Source: Ricinus communis (taxonomy: Eukaryota; Streptophyta; Magnoliopsida; Malpighiales; Euphorbiaceae). From it: a stretch of DNA of 64,000 nucleotides. Below, in pieces: positions 28,801 to 40,154 of the stretch. A model generated the notes under the pieces. It was not told the origin of the DNA and searched no databases. It worked only from the letters and a program-made list of their open reading frames with translations. The translations under genes were made by a program, and so were the position numbers. Within the stretch, counting starts at the first letter, position 1; the number at the start of each line of letters is the position of its first letter. The stretch spans positions 3,472,001-3,536,000 of the forward strand of contig NC_063257.1 in assembly GCF_019578655.1 (NCBI RefSeq), written 5' to 3'.

Positions 28801-31683
28801 ACTTGTGGGGTTTGGGCGGGGAAGAATCTTTGATGATTAGGATCACCAAAACTAGGGATATGTCAGAAGCAGTGGATGTGTCGGCTGCGAAATATCTGCA
28901 CCTGGATTCATAATTGGCCGTTTTCGATCGGAGAAGCGCGCGCCTGCAGTGTTCTGTTTGTGCTTGATGAAACGACAGTGGGTACGATTGCTTAAGGGTC
29001 GTTTTCTTGGTATTCTAAACGACACACAATTTTATTAATCATCCATAAAAGATTATTTTGCAGGCAAAAAGACAATATTTAAGAGGTGTTCGTTCGTTTT
29101 CTCAAAAAGAAGAAAAGAAATAGTTGTTCGTTGGTGAATAAATAGGATAGAAAAGGAAACTGAAATAAGTAAATCTCCTTAAATATAATTCTGAAATTGA
29201 AACAAATTTCTCTATTAATAAGTACTAAATTCTCGTCTGTTTATAAATAATTAAACGACTAAAATAATAATAATTTATAAGTTAAATGTATGTTATTTTT
29301 ATATATTTATTGCCTATAATAAAAATAAAACAAATATTAAAAAAAATTAATTTATAAATAAAGTTCAATTTTTATGAAATAAATATATATAAAATAGAGA
29401 TTTTTTGTCTAGATTTGATGTATTATGCACTAAATTTTTAAATGATTGTAAAATATTAATTAATTTTAATTAATACAATCAAAATATAAAACACTCATAT
29501 GTAGATTTTTTTTCTATTAGTTTTAAATGTATATACTAAAACTAAATAAGAATTTTCTATAAAATAATTTATTCATGTTCTATTCTCAATCTTATTTTTG
29601 ATTTTAAAATTGACTCGAGATCGTTGCTATATTTAAAGAGTCATCATTTTCTTACCTCCATCACGTAGCAAAATATATCAAACTCTTAAAAACTATAATT
29701 TCTCATTTTTTCTTTATGTTTGTCAAAATGGTTTAACTTAGGTGTATAATCGAGTTGAGCTAAGTTGAAATATCATTAGAGTTATGCTCGATTTAATCTC
29801 AAAATTCTTCGATCAAATATTTCCTCTTAGCTCGAAATTTAATTTATTGATATATTTGAGTTTAATTTAATTACTTTATAAAAAATATAAACTCAATTAA
29901 GTCTCCTTTTAATTTGAATTCAATTTAGCTCAAACACAATTAGTACATAACCTGTCAAATAGTAAAAAATAATAAAAGTTTAATTAGATTTATAAATTTT
30001 GTCAAACTAAATATTGTCAACTTGACAAACTACTTAAATGGTTCAAGTTCAAATTTAATGAGTCAATTTTAAATATTTATTATATGCCTTCTTTTAGTAT
30101 ACATTTAATGTAATTTACATCTATTAAATTATAGCTATTACATCTTTATTTTTTAATCTTACCATTAAAATATGTTACTTAATACTTACTAAATAAGTAA
30201 TAAAAAATGAGAGATTAACTTATTACCTTTACAAGTGGCTACCTTCTTCATTATGTCTTCCTTCTTTTTTCTATTTCTTTTCTTCTTCCTTTTTTGTATT
30301 AACCATGGAGCCAAATTTCGTGGAATTTCTCGAAGGGGAAAATTCCTTTCTTCTGTGATAGCTCCCATTTCAATGTCAACTTTCTCCTTTGAAATGGGAT
30401 AGCTAACAAAACCATCCCCAAGGTTTGGCATGATTATTATCGCCCCCTTTCTTGATCCTCTATGAATGGACGGAATTTATTCATTAAAGGTGGGATTTTG
30501 GTGAAGAATACTTCTATCGCATTTCTTTATGGATTCTCCTTTTTATTTATTGTACCTCATTTAATCAATCAGTTTAATATTGTAATTTTTAATTTAATTT
30601 AATAAGTATTTAAATTTATTTTTTTATGATATTTTAACACTCCTTAATATATATTTTCCTTCAATCCGTCTACATGCAATACATAAATATGTTTAAATAT
30701 TAGAAAAAAATATAATTCTAATATTATGTTATGTTAAATTGAAAGTTAAAGGTATTTAGATATTTAAAAAAAAAAAAATTGAAGCACTAAACTAACTAAT
30801 CAATACAAATTCTCATAGGTGGTCAGCACATGACAAAATTAGGATGTGGGAATAGGATTTTAACAAAATTATCTCTCAAAAGAAAAGCCAAGGATACAAG
30901 CAGCTTGAACATGGTTCCTACATTCATTAAGAACAAAATGAACACCAAAGGACAAAGAAATGCTTATGGCCCTATAACCCAGGCAATGAAATCTTCATTT
31001 CTGATAAAGAACAAACTTTCATTCATTCCTTTACATGTGCAGCACAAGAAAAACAAAAACAGTAAAGTTTTCTTTAAGTTTATGGAATGTTGTTGAAAAC
31101 AATTTTCAGAGTATTATGCTAAGCTTGCCAGTCTACCTCCTTTATGTCTATAACACATGTATCAAATAAGCTCATAACACATTTCAAATATAAAAGGTGA
31201 GAGGGGACTCGTTAAAACCTGATAACTTAATACAGCAAGTGAAAAATTATTTTTTATTTATCCATTATAGCAGGTCACATTTATATGTATAGAACACCCA
31301 GATGTGTGCTAGAAGGACTCTTATCGTATTGATTTTGAACAGCTCACAGGTTAGTGGACTGAATTACGTTCCAAAACTGGTTTTGTATTTGGTGCTAGCA
31401 CCGTAGGTGCTTCGGTTTTTATAGCCGTTGGATGAACGCCTTGACGTTTACTCATTGCCAGTTGTTATTTGTAGGAGTTTACTCATGTCGTTTAATTTGA
31501 GAGACCTTTGGTATTTGGCATTTGACAATTTAATTTTTCGTTCAAGAACAATAGCCAGCATCCATCTGTAATATTAAGAGACGTTATTGTTTAACTACAT
31601 CTGAACATCGTGGTTTGGGGTGGACTCAGAAGTAGGAACCAACAATCAAATTTGTCAAATATACATTTCATTCACAACGAACA
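25844..31683. other. Long spacer upstream of the bHLH-MYC_N gene
   Basis: Contains the leader of the minus-strand gene, then about 5.8 kb without a supported gene. A patch at 28640-28980 is richer in G and C, including GAAGCGCGCGCCTGC at about 28932-28946. It has overlapping short frames on both strands and could be a distant untranslated first exon of the minus-strand gene or an unlinked transcript start; no splice pairing could be proved. Short frames at 27222-27455, 30189-30431 and 30830-31096 show no family features. Confidence 0.45.
25862..25888 (-). repeat. (GA)n microsatellite in the leader of the bHLH-MYC_N gene
   Basis: A perfect AG run, read as CT repeats on the gene strand, starting 19 bases before the ATG; a second short AG tract follows at about 25892. 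It is probably part of the 5' untranslated leader. Confidence 0.9.
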
Positions 31684-32007
31684 TGTTGAACATAATTATA
31701 TAAAGCTTATTAACAATAAGCTTGAAGTGCTTAATAATTAAACAAATGACAAAAGAGAAAGAGATGCCTGTGAAAGATGATTTTATTTGATACTAAATAT
31801 TGCCTTATATGGACACATATATTTTCTACTTTCATGAGATTTACAAAATAAAAAAGAAAATAAATAGCTTAACAACCCAATTCATAGCTAATTTATAGGA
31901 AATAAAATAAGCCAAAAAGTTACAAACCCTTATCAAGAATTATTCTAAAACAATAAGATAAACTTAATCAACAGGGAATCCACGAGCTGGTGTTGATTTA
32001 TTCAATA
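31684..32007 (-). repeat. 3' LTR of the copia element
   Basis: Matches 36096-36391 except for point changes and an extra segment of about 45 bases (31693-31737) just inside the outer end. The extra segment contains a perfect 9-bp inverted repeat (AAGCTTATT/AATAAGCTT). The outer end TGTTGAACA is the same in both LTRs, which fixes the limit. Confidence 0.88.
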
Positions 32008-32016
32008 CTCCCCTTC
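32008..32016 (-). other. Polypurine tract of the copia element
   Basis: On the element strand GAAGGGGAG lies immediately before the 3' LTR, the expected plus-strand priming site. Confidence 0.75.
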
Positions 32017-33438
32017 AACATCAGCTTCTGGTCTTTTCACCATGCCAAGTTGATTATAGAAATTTTCAAGTTTATTGCTGCCCAAGCCTTTTGTAAACAA
32101 ATCTGCAGCTTGTCTTTCTGTTCCAACATGCTACAACTGAATTTCTTCTTGCAAGACCTTCTCTCTGATAAAATGATAGTGCACCTCCACATGTTTAGTT
32201 CTTACGTGAAAAACTGGATTTTCTGCTAATCTTATGGCTGACAGGTTGTCGCAATATAAATGAATGTCATACTTTATTGATTGATGCAAGTCCTTCAATA
32301 ATAACACAAGCCAAGTGCTTTCTTAAGCTGCCATCGCCGCTGTTCTGTATTCTGCTTCTGTTGTTGACAAAGACACTGTCGGTTGTCTTTTGCTACACCA
32401 AGAAATTGCTCCAGACCCAAGCATGAAAACATATCCAGTAGTTGAACGTCGAGTATCATGGTCACTTGCATAATCGGCATCGCATTAGCCAACTAACTTG
32501 CAATCTCCACCTTTCTTGTACATAATACCATAGCCAAGTATATTCTTTACGTATCTCAAGATTCGCCGAGCTGCTTCCAAATGGGGATTCTTTGGATTTT
32601 GCATGTAGCAACTTATCAGACCAATTGCAAAAGAAATATCCGGCCAAGTCAAAGTTAAATAGATAAGGCTACCTACCAACCGCCGGTACATCGTAGCATC
32701 TTCCAAATCTTTCCCTTCATAAGCACATAATTTTACATTTCGCTCCATCGGTGTCGTGATTGGCTTGCATTTAAGCATTCCAAACTTTTTCAATAAATAT
32801 TTGGAATATTTTTGTTGCTTGAGATATATTCCTTCATGCGTATGATCAATCTCCAGACCAAGGAAATGCTTGAGCTGTCCAAGTTCTTTCATTTGAAACC
32901 GAACTAAAAAATTCTTTTTGGTTTGGAGAATCTCTTCTTCATAATCTCTTGTGACAATTAAATCATCTACATACATTAGCACAATAGCTAGCTTCACTCC
33001 TTCAGCTTTGACGAACAAGCTCGAATCTGCAGATGTCACCAAATAACCACTATAAGTAAAAAATTTAGCAATTTTACCATACCATGCCCTCGGTGCTTGT
33101 TTTAGCCCATAGAGTGCCTTCCGAAGTTTACACACATGCTCAGGATGATCTTTACTCTGAAAACCTATTGGTTGATTCATGTAGATATCCCGGTCTAACT
33201 CCCCATATAAAAATGCATTCTTCACATCGAGCTGCCACAGGTTCCAACTTTTACTAGTTGCGAGTGCTAATGGGACTCGTACAGTAGTAAGCTTTGCAAC
33301 TAGACTAAACGTTTCATAATAGTCTAGTCCATATTGTTGAGAGAATCCTTGAGCTACCAAACGAGCCTTGTGTCTCTCTATTGACCCACCAGTGCGATGC
33401 TTTATCTTGTACACCCATTTGCAGGAGATAGGCTTCAC
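32017..33438 (-). pseudogene. Copia reverse transcriptase and RNase H region, broken
   Basis: The 33438-32485 frame carries the copia reverse transcriptase: [47 protein letters not shown] and the catalytic YVDDLIV, all recognisable. The RNase H part continues toward 32017 in shifted frames, with motifs such as STTEAEY and the terminal ADLFTKGL, interrupted by stops. It continues upstream (higher coordinates) through a broken stretch, 33439-33989, into the integrase. The polymerase motifs are intact but the polyprotein is not. Confidence 0.9.
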
Positions 33439-33989
33439 ATCTCTTGGCTTTGGTACAAGCTCCCATGTCTGATTTTTCTCTAAGCAGAAATTTCCTCTTC
33501 TATAGCTTTATTCCATTCATGATTCTGACATGCTTCCTTAAATGTCTCTAGTTCCGTTGCATCTGCTTCTTCTACTAAGGCGGCATTTGCGTATCTAGGA
33601 TTAGGCTTTCTGATCCTTGTTGATCTTCTAGGCGTAATTCGTGTTTTTGCTTCATTAATGTCTCCTTCTTCGCTTAGTTGTTGATGGACACCGGTTTGGC
33701 AAGGACTTTGGGCTACTTTTTCATTGATCTCACATCTTGATTTACATATTTAGTTTCATCCGATCTCAATTGAACTTGAGAAGTTTGCAACAGATCAGTA
33801 AAGACATATGAATCTGAAGATACCTCTTTGTTTGAGGACCACCATGAAGGGGCTTCATCAAACACTACATTTCAAGATGTGTAGCATTTTCCAGTTACTA
33901 GATCGCAACAACGCCACCCTTTCCTTTGACTATCATATCCTACAAAGACATATCTAACAACCTTTTTTTCCATCTTGCTATGTAAGTGA

Positions 33990-35259
33990 TCAGGTATAAA
34001 TACATAGCATATACATCCAAAGACTTAAAAAATGACCAACAGCAGGCTTTATGTTCCATATTTTTTCAAAAGGTGAGAGAAAACATAACCTTTGTTGAGG
34101 AAGTCTGTTGATCACAAATGATGCAGTTGTCATTGCTTCTGCCCAAAATCTGCCCGGAACATTCTTTGCATGAAGCATGCTTCGACAAATTTCTGCTAAG
34201 TGCTTGTTCTTCCTTTCGGCTATGCCATTTTGCTGCGAAGTGATGACACATGTAAATTGATGGCGTATTCTGCACTTCAAGAGAAACTCTAAGAACTCAC
34301 CTGAGGTGTACTCTCCCCATTGTCTGTACGTAGACAGTAAATACTTATACCAATTTCTGCTTCTGCCACTTTCTTGAACTCTTTGAATTTTGAAAGAGTT
34401 TATTTTCTTCATAAAGTAAACCCAAACATACCTCGAGAAAGTGTCAATGAAAGTTACCATGTACCTCATCCCACCAATGGAAGCTTGTTTAACTGGTCCA
34501 AACACATCAGAGTGAATCAACTGTAGTGGTTCATTGGCTTTAAACTTTGACTCTTCATACGAATCGGTGTTATTCCATATTTGACGCACATGCGTTGTCT
34601 GACCTCACTTCAAGTTGTGGGAGTCCCTATAGCATTGACTTTCTCATCATCACATCTAGCTTGGAATAGCTAACGTGACTTAGTCGCATATGCCATAGAT
34701 CTGTTGTCTCGTTCCTCCTCGCCTTGTCTACGTATGCTGTTTCTGCAGACATCACATAAACTGATTCCGACCTTTGCCCCTTCATGATTGGCTTTTCTAT
34801 GATCTTAACATGATTCTGATATACTTTTACATTTTGTGGACCAAACAAAACATAATAATTAGAAGATGTTAATTGTGCTACTGAGAGAAGACTTTTCTTC
34901 ATACCTGGGACATGATAAACATTTTGGAGCAGCAGCTCTGTATCATTACAATGGGGAGGGATTACTGTATTACCAATGTGAGCGATTGGCAATTTTGAGT
35001 TGTTTGCCGTCACCACTACCCGGCTTCCTTTGTATTCTGACATGTTCAACAACTTCTCTTTATCACCGGTCATATGGTTTGAGCAACCTGAGTCAACGAT
35101 CCAATCATTCTCATAATCAATTTGATTAAATGTTGTTGTACATGCTATTTCTTCTTCATCTGCAGCAAAAAATGCCTCAGCATCCCACTCGTCTTCACCT
35201 TTGGAAGTTGCAACATTGCTCTCCACACCCTTCTGCTTAGACCAGTAATCTTTCGCCAT
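33990..35259 (-). pseudogene. Copia protease and integrase region, broken
   Basis: The 35259-34627 frame contains the aspartic protease signature [14 protein letters not shown] and the pre-integrase block [15 protein letters not shown] stop separates it from the 34589-33990 frame with the integrase core LIHSDVFGPVKQASIGG and FIDTFSRYVWVYF. The normally conserved D-N-G-G-E-Y segment reads YRQWGEYTS, which suggests a local frameshift that removed the second catalytic aspartate. The element is therefore defective in integration as well. Confidence 0.9.
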
Positions 35260-36063
35260 ATGGCCCTTCTTTTGGCAGTTGTAGCACTTCCCTTCAAACT
35301 TTCTTCCATTGCCAAATTTCTTAGGACCTCCTTCTTCATGGACACTCGATTTACCTTGATGACTTTTTGCCTTGTCATCATACCTTTTGGAACCACCTGT
35401 GACATGTTGCTTAGAATTCCACCTGCCTTTATTGGCATAGAGTGCCTCTTATTCACTTTTCAATAAGACTCCTCCCATTTGCTTAGCTAAAGCTTCTTGG
35501 CCAACTAGCAAATTTTTGAATTCTACGAGCGACGGATGATTTTGCCATCCTTGAATGGCAGCAATAAAACTCCTAAATTCTGGCTTCAAACCATGGACAA
35601 TGATCCTCTTTATCCTGGTAACGCTAATAGGAGCCTCTAGATCCAACTCAGAAATCTCTCGACATAACAACTTCACTTTATGGAAATACTATGCAATCGT
35701 CATGTCTCGTTATGCCATCGACAACAACTCACTCTCTAAGAGTTGGAGTTTCGTATCGTTCTTCTTAGAGAACAGCTTAGCAAACACATCCCAAGCTTCT
35801 TTGGGAGTTTTTGTATCTCGAATATACTCCAGTACATCCTCTTCAACTGTCGTCTTCAAAACGAACATTGCTTTCCCCGCTTTGATCTTCCACTTCCGCA
35901 ATATCCCATTCGCATCTTCAACCTCCTGTTGTTTTACTTCGTTTCCAGATACAACCTCCCATAGATCTTGGCCTTGCATGTAGGACATCATACAAGTAGA
36001 CCATGAATTATAATTCTGGTTATTAAGCTTCTTGATTCCACCAACTACTTGAACGTCATCCAT
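35145..36063 (-). pseudogene. Copia gag region, broken
   Basis: Starts just inside the primer-binding site with MDDVQVVGGIKKLNNQNYNSW, a typical copia gag opening. It includes LWEVVSG and a UBN2-type middle with KEAWDVFAKLFSKKND. Stops near 35710 and 35449 split it into three frames. The zinc knuckle reads [15 protein letters not shown]: the last metal-binding cysteine is replaced by tyrosine. This is the nucleocapsid part of the element, not a host gene. Confidence 0.88.
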
Positions 36064-36080
36064 CTTGTGCTCAAAATCAA

Positions 36081-36092
36081 GCTCTGATACCA
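36081..36092 (-). other. tRNA primer-binding site of the copia element
   Basis: TGGTATCAGAGC on the element strand, three bases inside the 5' LTR, is the standard plant site complementary to initiator methionine tRNA. Confidence 0.95.
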
Positions 36093-36095
36093 GAT

Positions 36096-36391
36096 TGTTG
36101 AACAGAGTTAAACAAATGACAAAAGAGAAAGAGATGCATGTGAAAGATGATTTTGTTTGATACTAAATATTGCCTTATATAGACACATATATTTTTCACC
36201 TGCACGAGATTTACAGAATAAAAAGAAAAATAAATAGCTAACAACCCACTACATCTATGACTTATTCATAGCTAATTTATAGGAAATAAAATAGGCCAAA
36301 AAATTACAGACCCTTATCAAGAATTATTCTAAAACAATAAGATAAACTTAATCAATAGGAGACCCACAAGCTGGTGTTGATTTATTCAATA
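36096..36391 (-). repeat. 5' LTR of the copia element
   Basis: A 296-base LTR ending TTCAACA next to the primer-binding site. Its other end, TATTGAAT, abuts unrelated sequence at 36392. It matches the 3' LTR at 31684-32007. Confidence 0.92.
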
Positions 36392-36640
36392 CAGACATAC
36401 TTTTCTGTATCAATAGATACTATGGAAATCAACATCTCTCTGCTATTACCACAGGCAAAGCATTAAGGACAACTTGTCAGTCAACTATAAACGTATGACA
36501 TTTTGCATTTCTTTTCCTTATTTTTTCATTCCTGGAGTTTTCTCAATTTCGCTGCAAGTTCTCGTGTCGGTTCTTCACATGTATATTTGTGGTAGAACAT
36601 GTCATGTGTGGATGAACAATCATATAAACAAATGGGGCGT

Positions 36641-37941
36641 TGATAGTGTGCATTTTATGCATACTAATTATCATATTTTCTTGGATATTATTGAAGTATT
36701 TATGCTTAATTATGGATTTCAAATGTGATTATTGATTTTCAGTTAGAAGGAACGCTTTGATGCAACACGAAGTTGAAAGGATGATATTTGATGAGTTTTC
36801 ATAGAGATTGATGCTTTGGAGAATTTTGGATAAAATGGAGAAAAAATGGCAGAAGATCACTTCAGTTAGAGCGTGCCCACGGCATATTTCAGAAATTCAA
36901 ATTTGTAAAAAAAAGCTTAAAGTGATACTATTTGCCAAGTGACTTTTTTTTTTTTATTTTTAGAAATGTTTATTTACTAAAAACCCCTCACAACTTAAGG
37001 TTATATTAGGAATTCTTAGGGACCAAGTTGTCCTATAAAAAGAAAAAGATGAAAAGAGACAATGAGAGTTTTTTTTAGGTTTTGGAGAAAAGGAGGCTGC
37101 AAACTAGTTTTCTTCCTATTATCCATTGTTTTCCTTCTTTGCTTTATTTTCTCTACAACAATTATGTGTGGTTGAACTCTTTTCTTTCCAACTCAAGGTT
37201 AATTAAGGTTTGAATTTATATGGGTTGTGAGATTTAATTGTTCTTCATTATTTTTTCAAATCTATTAATATTCATGTATCTTCTATGTCTATTAGGAATT
37301 CTATTTTTGTTGTAAAAAGGCCTATTACTCAGTTATCAAGATAGTCTATGCCAAATTAGAATATTAAATCCGTAATTATTTAATTATTCTAATGATTAGT
37401 GGTAGAAAAACATACCCATGTTATGTGGATACATGATCTAGTCTAAATGAATTCATCTTATGTATTTGTTGGCTAGGGTTGGGTTTCTCTAAATTGCATT
37501 GCTATTGGTAAATTAAATCTTGGAAGCTTTTCTAGGGTTGTTTATTCAATAAGAGAATTAATCAAATGGCTTCCATTGATTAACGAAAAATTAAGGAGAA
37601 ATTAGGTTGTTAGAGCTTCTCAACAATTATAACCAATTTATTAATGGATTTGGAAATTATATTTGCATCAATGATCAATTCAATGAATTAAAACTGAGAT
37701 TATACCTTGGGTTGGAGTTTTCTCATATCGATTTATCTTCTCAAATTTTATTATTGCTTCTAATTAATTTTTAGTTTAATTTGTTTTGATTCCAAATTTA
37801 AAATCTCTCTAATTTTATTTGAATTTTGTTAAAGAAATAAATCTTGCCAATCTCTGTGGATTCGACCCTACTTGTCACTATTTACAAGTTATTTTTATTT
37901 GAAGAGTAGGAGTTTATTTTTGTTGGATTCGACACCCATCA
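36641..37941 (+). mobile_element. Solo LTR (probably Ty3/gypsy) with perfect 5-bp target duplication
   Basis: A 1301-base segment starts TGATAGTG and ends ACCCATCA (TG...CA with short inverted ends). It is flanked on both sides by GGCGT (36636-36640 and 37942-37946). No internal protein domains, primer site or second LTR are present, so it looks like the product of LTR-LTR recombination. An internal TATAAAA (37034-37040) would suit an LTR promoter on the plus strand. The late segment GGATTCGACCCTACTTGTC resembles a sequence common near the 3' end of large plant gypsy LTRs, from memory; family assignment is less sure than the solo-LTR call. Confidence 0.85.
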
Positions 37942-37946
37942 GGCGT

Positions 37947-38718
37947 TCTTATGTGCATCAATTATATAATAATTTTATATTGCATGCAGTAATTTTTTTA
38001 TAATAAAATTATTATTGCATGCAGTAATTTTTTTATAATAAAATTATTATTGCATGCAGTAATTTTTTTATATAATAAATTTCACATTGATTAGTAAGAT
38101 TCACATACAATATCTTCTTCTAATTTTATAATTGTTTTATAAAAAAAATAAAGAAAATTGATATCGGTCGAACTACATCGAATATTACTTCAATAAATAT
38201 ACTAAAAGTCGCATATAATACAGACCTCAAAAGATGGACTTAAACGAAGAAACAGAGAAGCTCCAAAAGTATACGGCGGAGTTGGCATCTTCACCCGGTA
38301 ACCATTGACTTTGTGTTTGTATATAAATATAGTTGATTAATTGAGCCAGTCTATGCGTGAACCGTGTCAGCACAAAGAATCAGCCACACCTTTTCTTCTA
38401 TTAGTATTACTGTGGACCGTTTAAATCCATCATTTAGACCCTTCTAACCGTAGATAAATCACGTTTAAAAAGTTTTTTTTTTTTTTTCGTTTCTGATTGC
38501 TGATTACTGTATGCTGAGCAAGTTGATATGAATGTCATAAATCAATTAGTATTCCCTTTTGATTGAGGTGGCAGAAAACATTGACTAAACCAGCCATGTC
38601 AACTCTCTGCAAGGATGATCACCTACTTCCATCAATATATAGACACTGCCTGGGCCATCAATTGCATTGCAATCACCACTTAGCCTAGTTTGAGCATACA
38701 ATTAGATACATATTTTTC
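37947..38718. other. Spacer and promoter of the C2-domain gene
   Basis: Holds a 35-bp triplicate repeat at 37981 and otherwise ordinary AT-rich sequence. A TATA-like TATATA at 38636-38641 lies about 80 bases before the ATG of the C2 gene and could direct its transcription. Confidence 0.5.
37981..38090. repeat. 35-bp tandem repeat, about three copies
   Basis: Units begin at 37981, 38016 and 38051 with the palindrome TGCATGCA, followed by a T run and an AT-rich tail. The first two copies are identical; the third diverges near its end. Confidence 0.93.
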
Positions 38719-40154
38719 ATGTCGATCTTTGGAGTCCAAGGCTTGCCTCTTGAGGTCACTGGTATGTGATGTGATTGTTAAGTGATAATATGCTTATTAA
38801 TTATTAAGTCAGTATATTCAAGTTGTTTAATCGAGTTCATGTTGCAGTTGTTGGTTGCTGCAATCTGGATGACAAGGAATGGTTATCAAGACAAGACCCT
38901 TATGTCAGTCTTGAATATGGAGGCGCCAAGTATAGAACCAAAACTTGCACAGGTGCCCATGCTTATACTAGTACTTCGGTTATTTCCTTTTTCCCAGGTT
39001 CTTCCATTTATGTGTTGTTTCTACTAGAAGAAAAATATCGTATTTGAAGTAACAAAATTGATTACATTTAGATGGAGGCAGAAACCCCACTTTTCAAGAA
39101 AAGTTCATTTTCACACTCATTGAAGGCCTGCGCGAACTAAACGTTACCGTGTGGAACAACCGCACCCTCTCTGCTGATGAGCAAATTGGCAGTGGAAGGT
39201 TATTTCTTAGTCCTACATTTTAAATGTTTTTCATTCGGTTCGTGCATTCCTAATTTTGATTATTGAATGGATATAGGATTCAGCTCCAAAAAGTCCTGTC
39301 GCAAGGTTACGATGATGCCTCCTGGCCGCTACAGAGCAAAGCTGGCAGGTTAATCAAACAGAAAACTGGCATTACTTTCTGACATTTTCCAATCTCGTGA
39401 TTCCTATGTTTCTGATGCATTCCTTTCAATGCAGACATTCAGGAGAAGTTCGACTTATATTGCACTATTCCAATGCCAATAATGTAACTTCCATCCCGAA
39501 AACTTTCTTTACCAACTATGCTATTGCATATTTATGTATGAGGGCTAATGAATGTAAACCAAATGGCACTAGTTAATAACTCTTTTGAATCTCCACTGCA
39601 GCATAAAGCGAAATTGGCTACATCCGCGCCGCAATATGCAGCACCACCAACTGCTATGACCCAAGTCCTGCCATATAATCAGTTTCCATCAGCACCTGCT
39701 GCCTCAACAGCCTATTCTAACCCATCTCCTTACATGGGCTACCCTCCTAATCCTGCAACATATCCGCTATCTCCATTTGTTGCCACTCCACCAGCTGGCT
39801 ATCCTCCACAGGCATGTCCTCCAGCAGGGTACCCTCCACAAACATATCCACCTCCTACTCAAGCCCCCGCATATTATCCTACAGGTATATTTCGGTTTGG
39901 TGTTCACACGTTCAAATACAAATCTAAAATGATTAATTCCCAAAAAAAGAATATACGGTGCGTATGATATTGCGGGGATCGAGAGAGCTTTTGCACATTC
40001 TTTCTTCCTAACAGAACTATATTTACCCTGCAGTGCTTCTTCTGTTCTTGTTCAATGTCTAACTATCTGTATGTTGCACATAATTGCAGGACCATCAGGA
40101 GTATACCCTCCACCGCCATCCTCATTCGGAATATACCCGCCACCTCCATACTGA
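38719..40154 (+). CDS. C2-domain protein with proline/tyrosine-rich C-terminal tail (SRC2-like)
   Basis: A small calcium/phospholipid-binding type protein, probably acting at membranes in stress or defence signalling. Seven exons: 38719-38761, 38848-38952, 39072-39198, 39277-39348, 39435-39483, 39602-39884 and 40090-40154, giving 247 residues. Seen: one C2 domain over about residues 8-120, with VVGCCNLDDKEW, SRQDPYVSLEYG, GGRNPTFQEKFIFTL, LNVTVWNN, DEQIGSG and VRLILHYS. The tail from about residue 133 is rich in GYPP/YPPQ-like repeats, as in soybean SRC2-like proteins. The aspartate in RQDPYV and two in LDD are present, but not all calcium-coordinating positions could be confirmed, so calcium dependence is open. 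The start is the first in-frame ATG, with a conserved MSIFG-type beginning. The last exon is tiny (65 bases). Confidence 0.92.

Larger units (their letters stand above)
31684..36391 (-). mobile_element. Ty1/copia LTR retrotransposon, decayed
   Basis: A near full-length element on the minus strand: 5' LTR (36391-36096), primer-binding site TGGTATCAGAGC, gag, zinc knuckle, protease, integrase, reverse transcriptase and RNase H in the copia order, a purine tract, then the 3' LTR (32007-31684). Several stops and frameshifts break gag, integrase and RNase H, so it cannot act on its own. The two LTRs differ at about 15-20 positions over roughly 270 alignable bases (counted by eye), which points to an insertion that is not recent. 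The 5-base flanks (GAACA and CAGAC) do not match, so no target duplication is seen. The LTR starts TATTGAAT rather than the usual TG. Confidence 0.95.

Noticed and set aside
35122..35983. Plus-strand frames of 114 and 142 codons
   Set aside because: Antisense shadows of the copia gag region.
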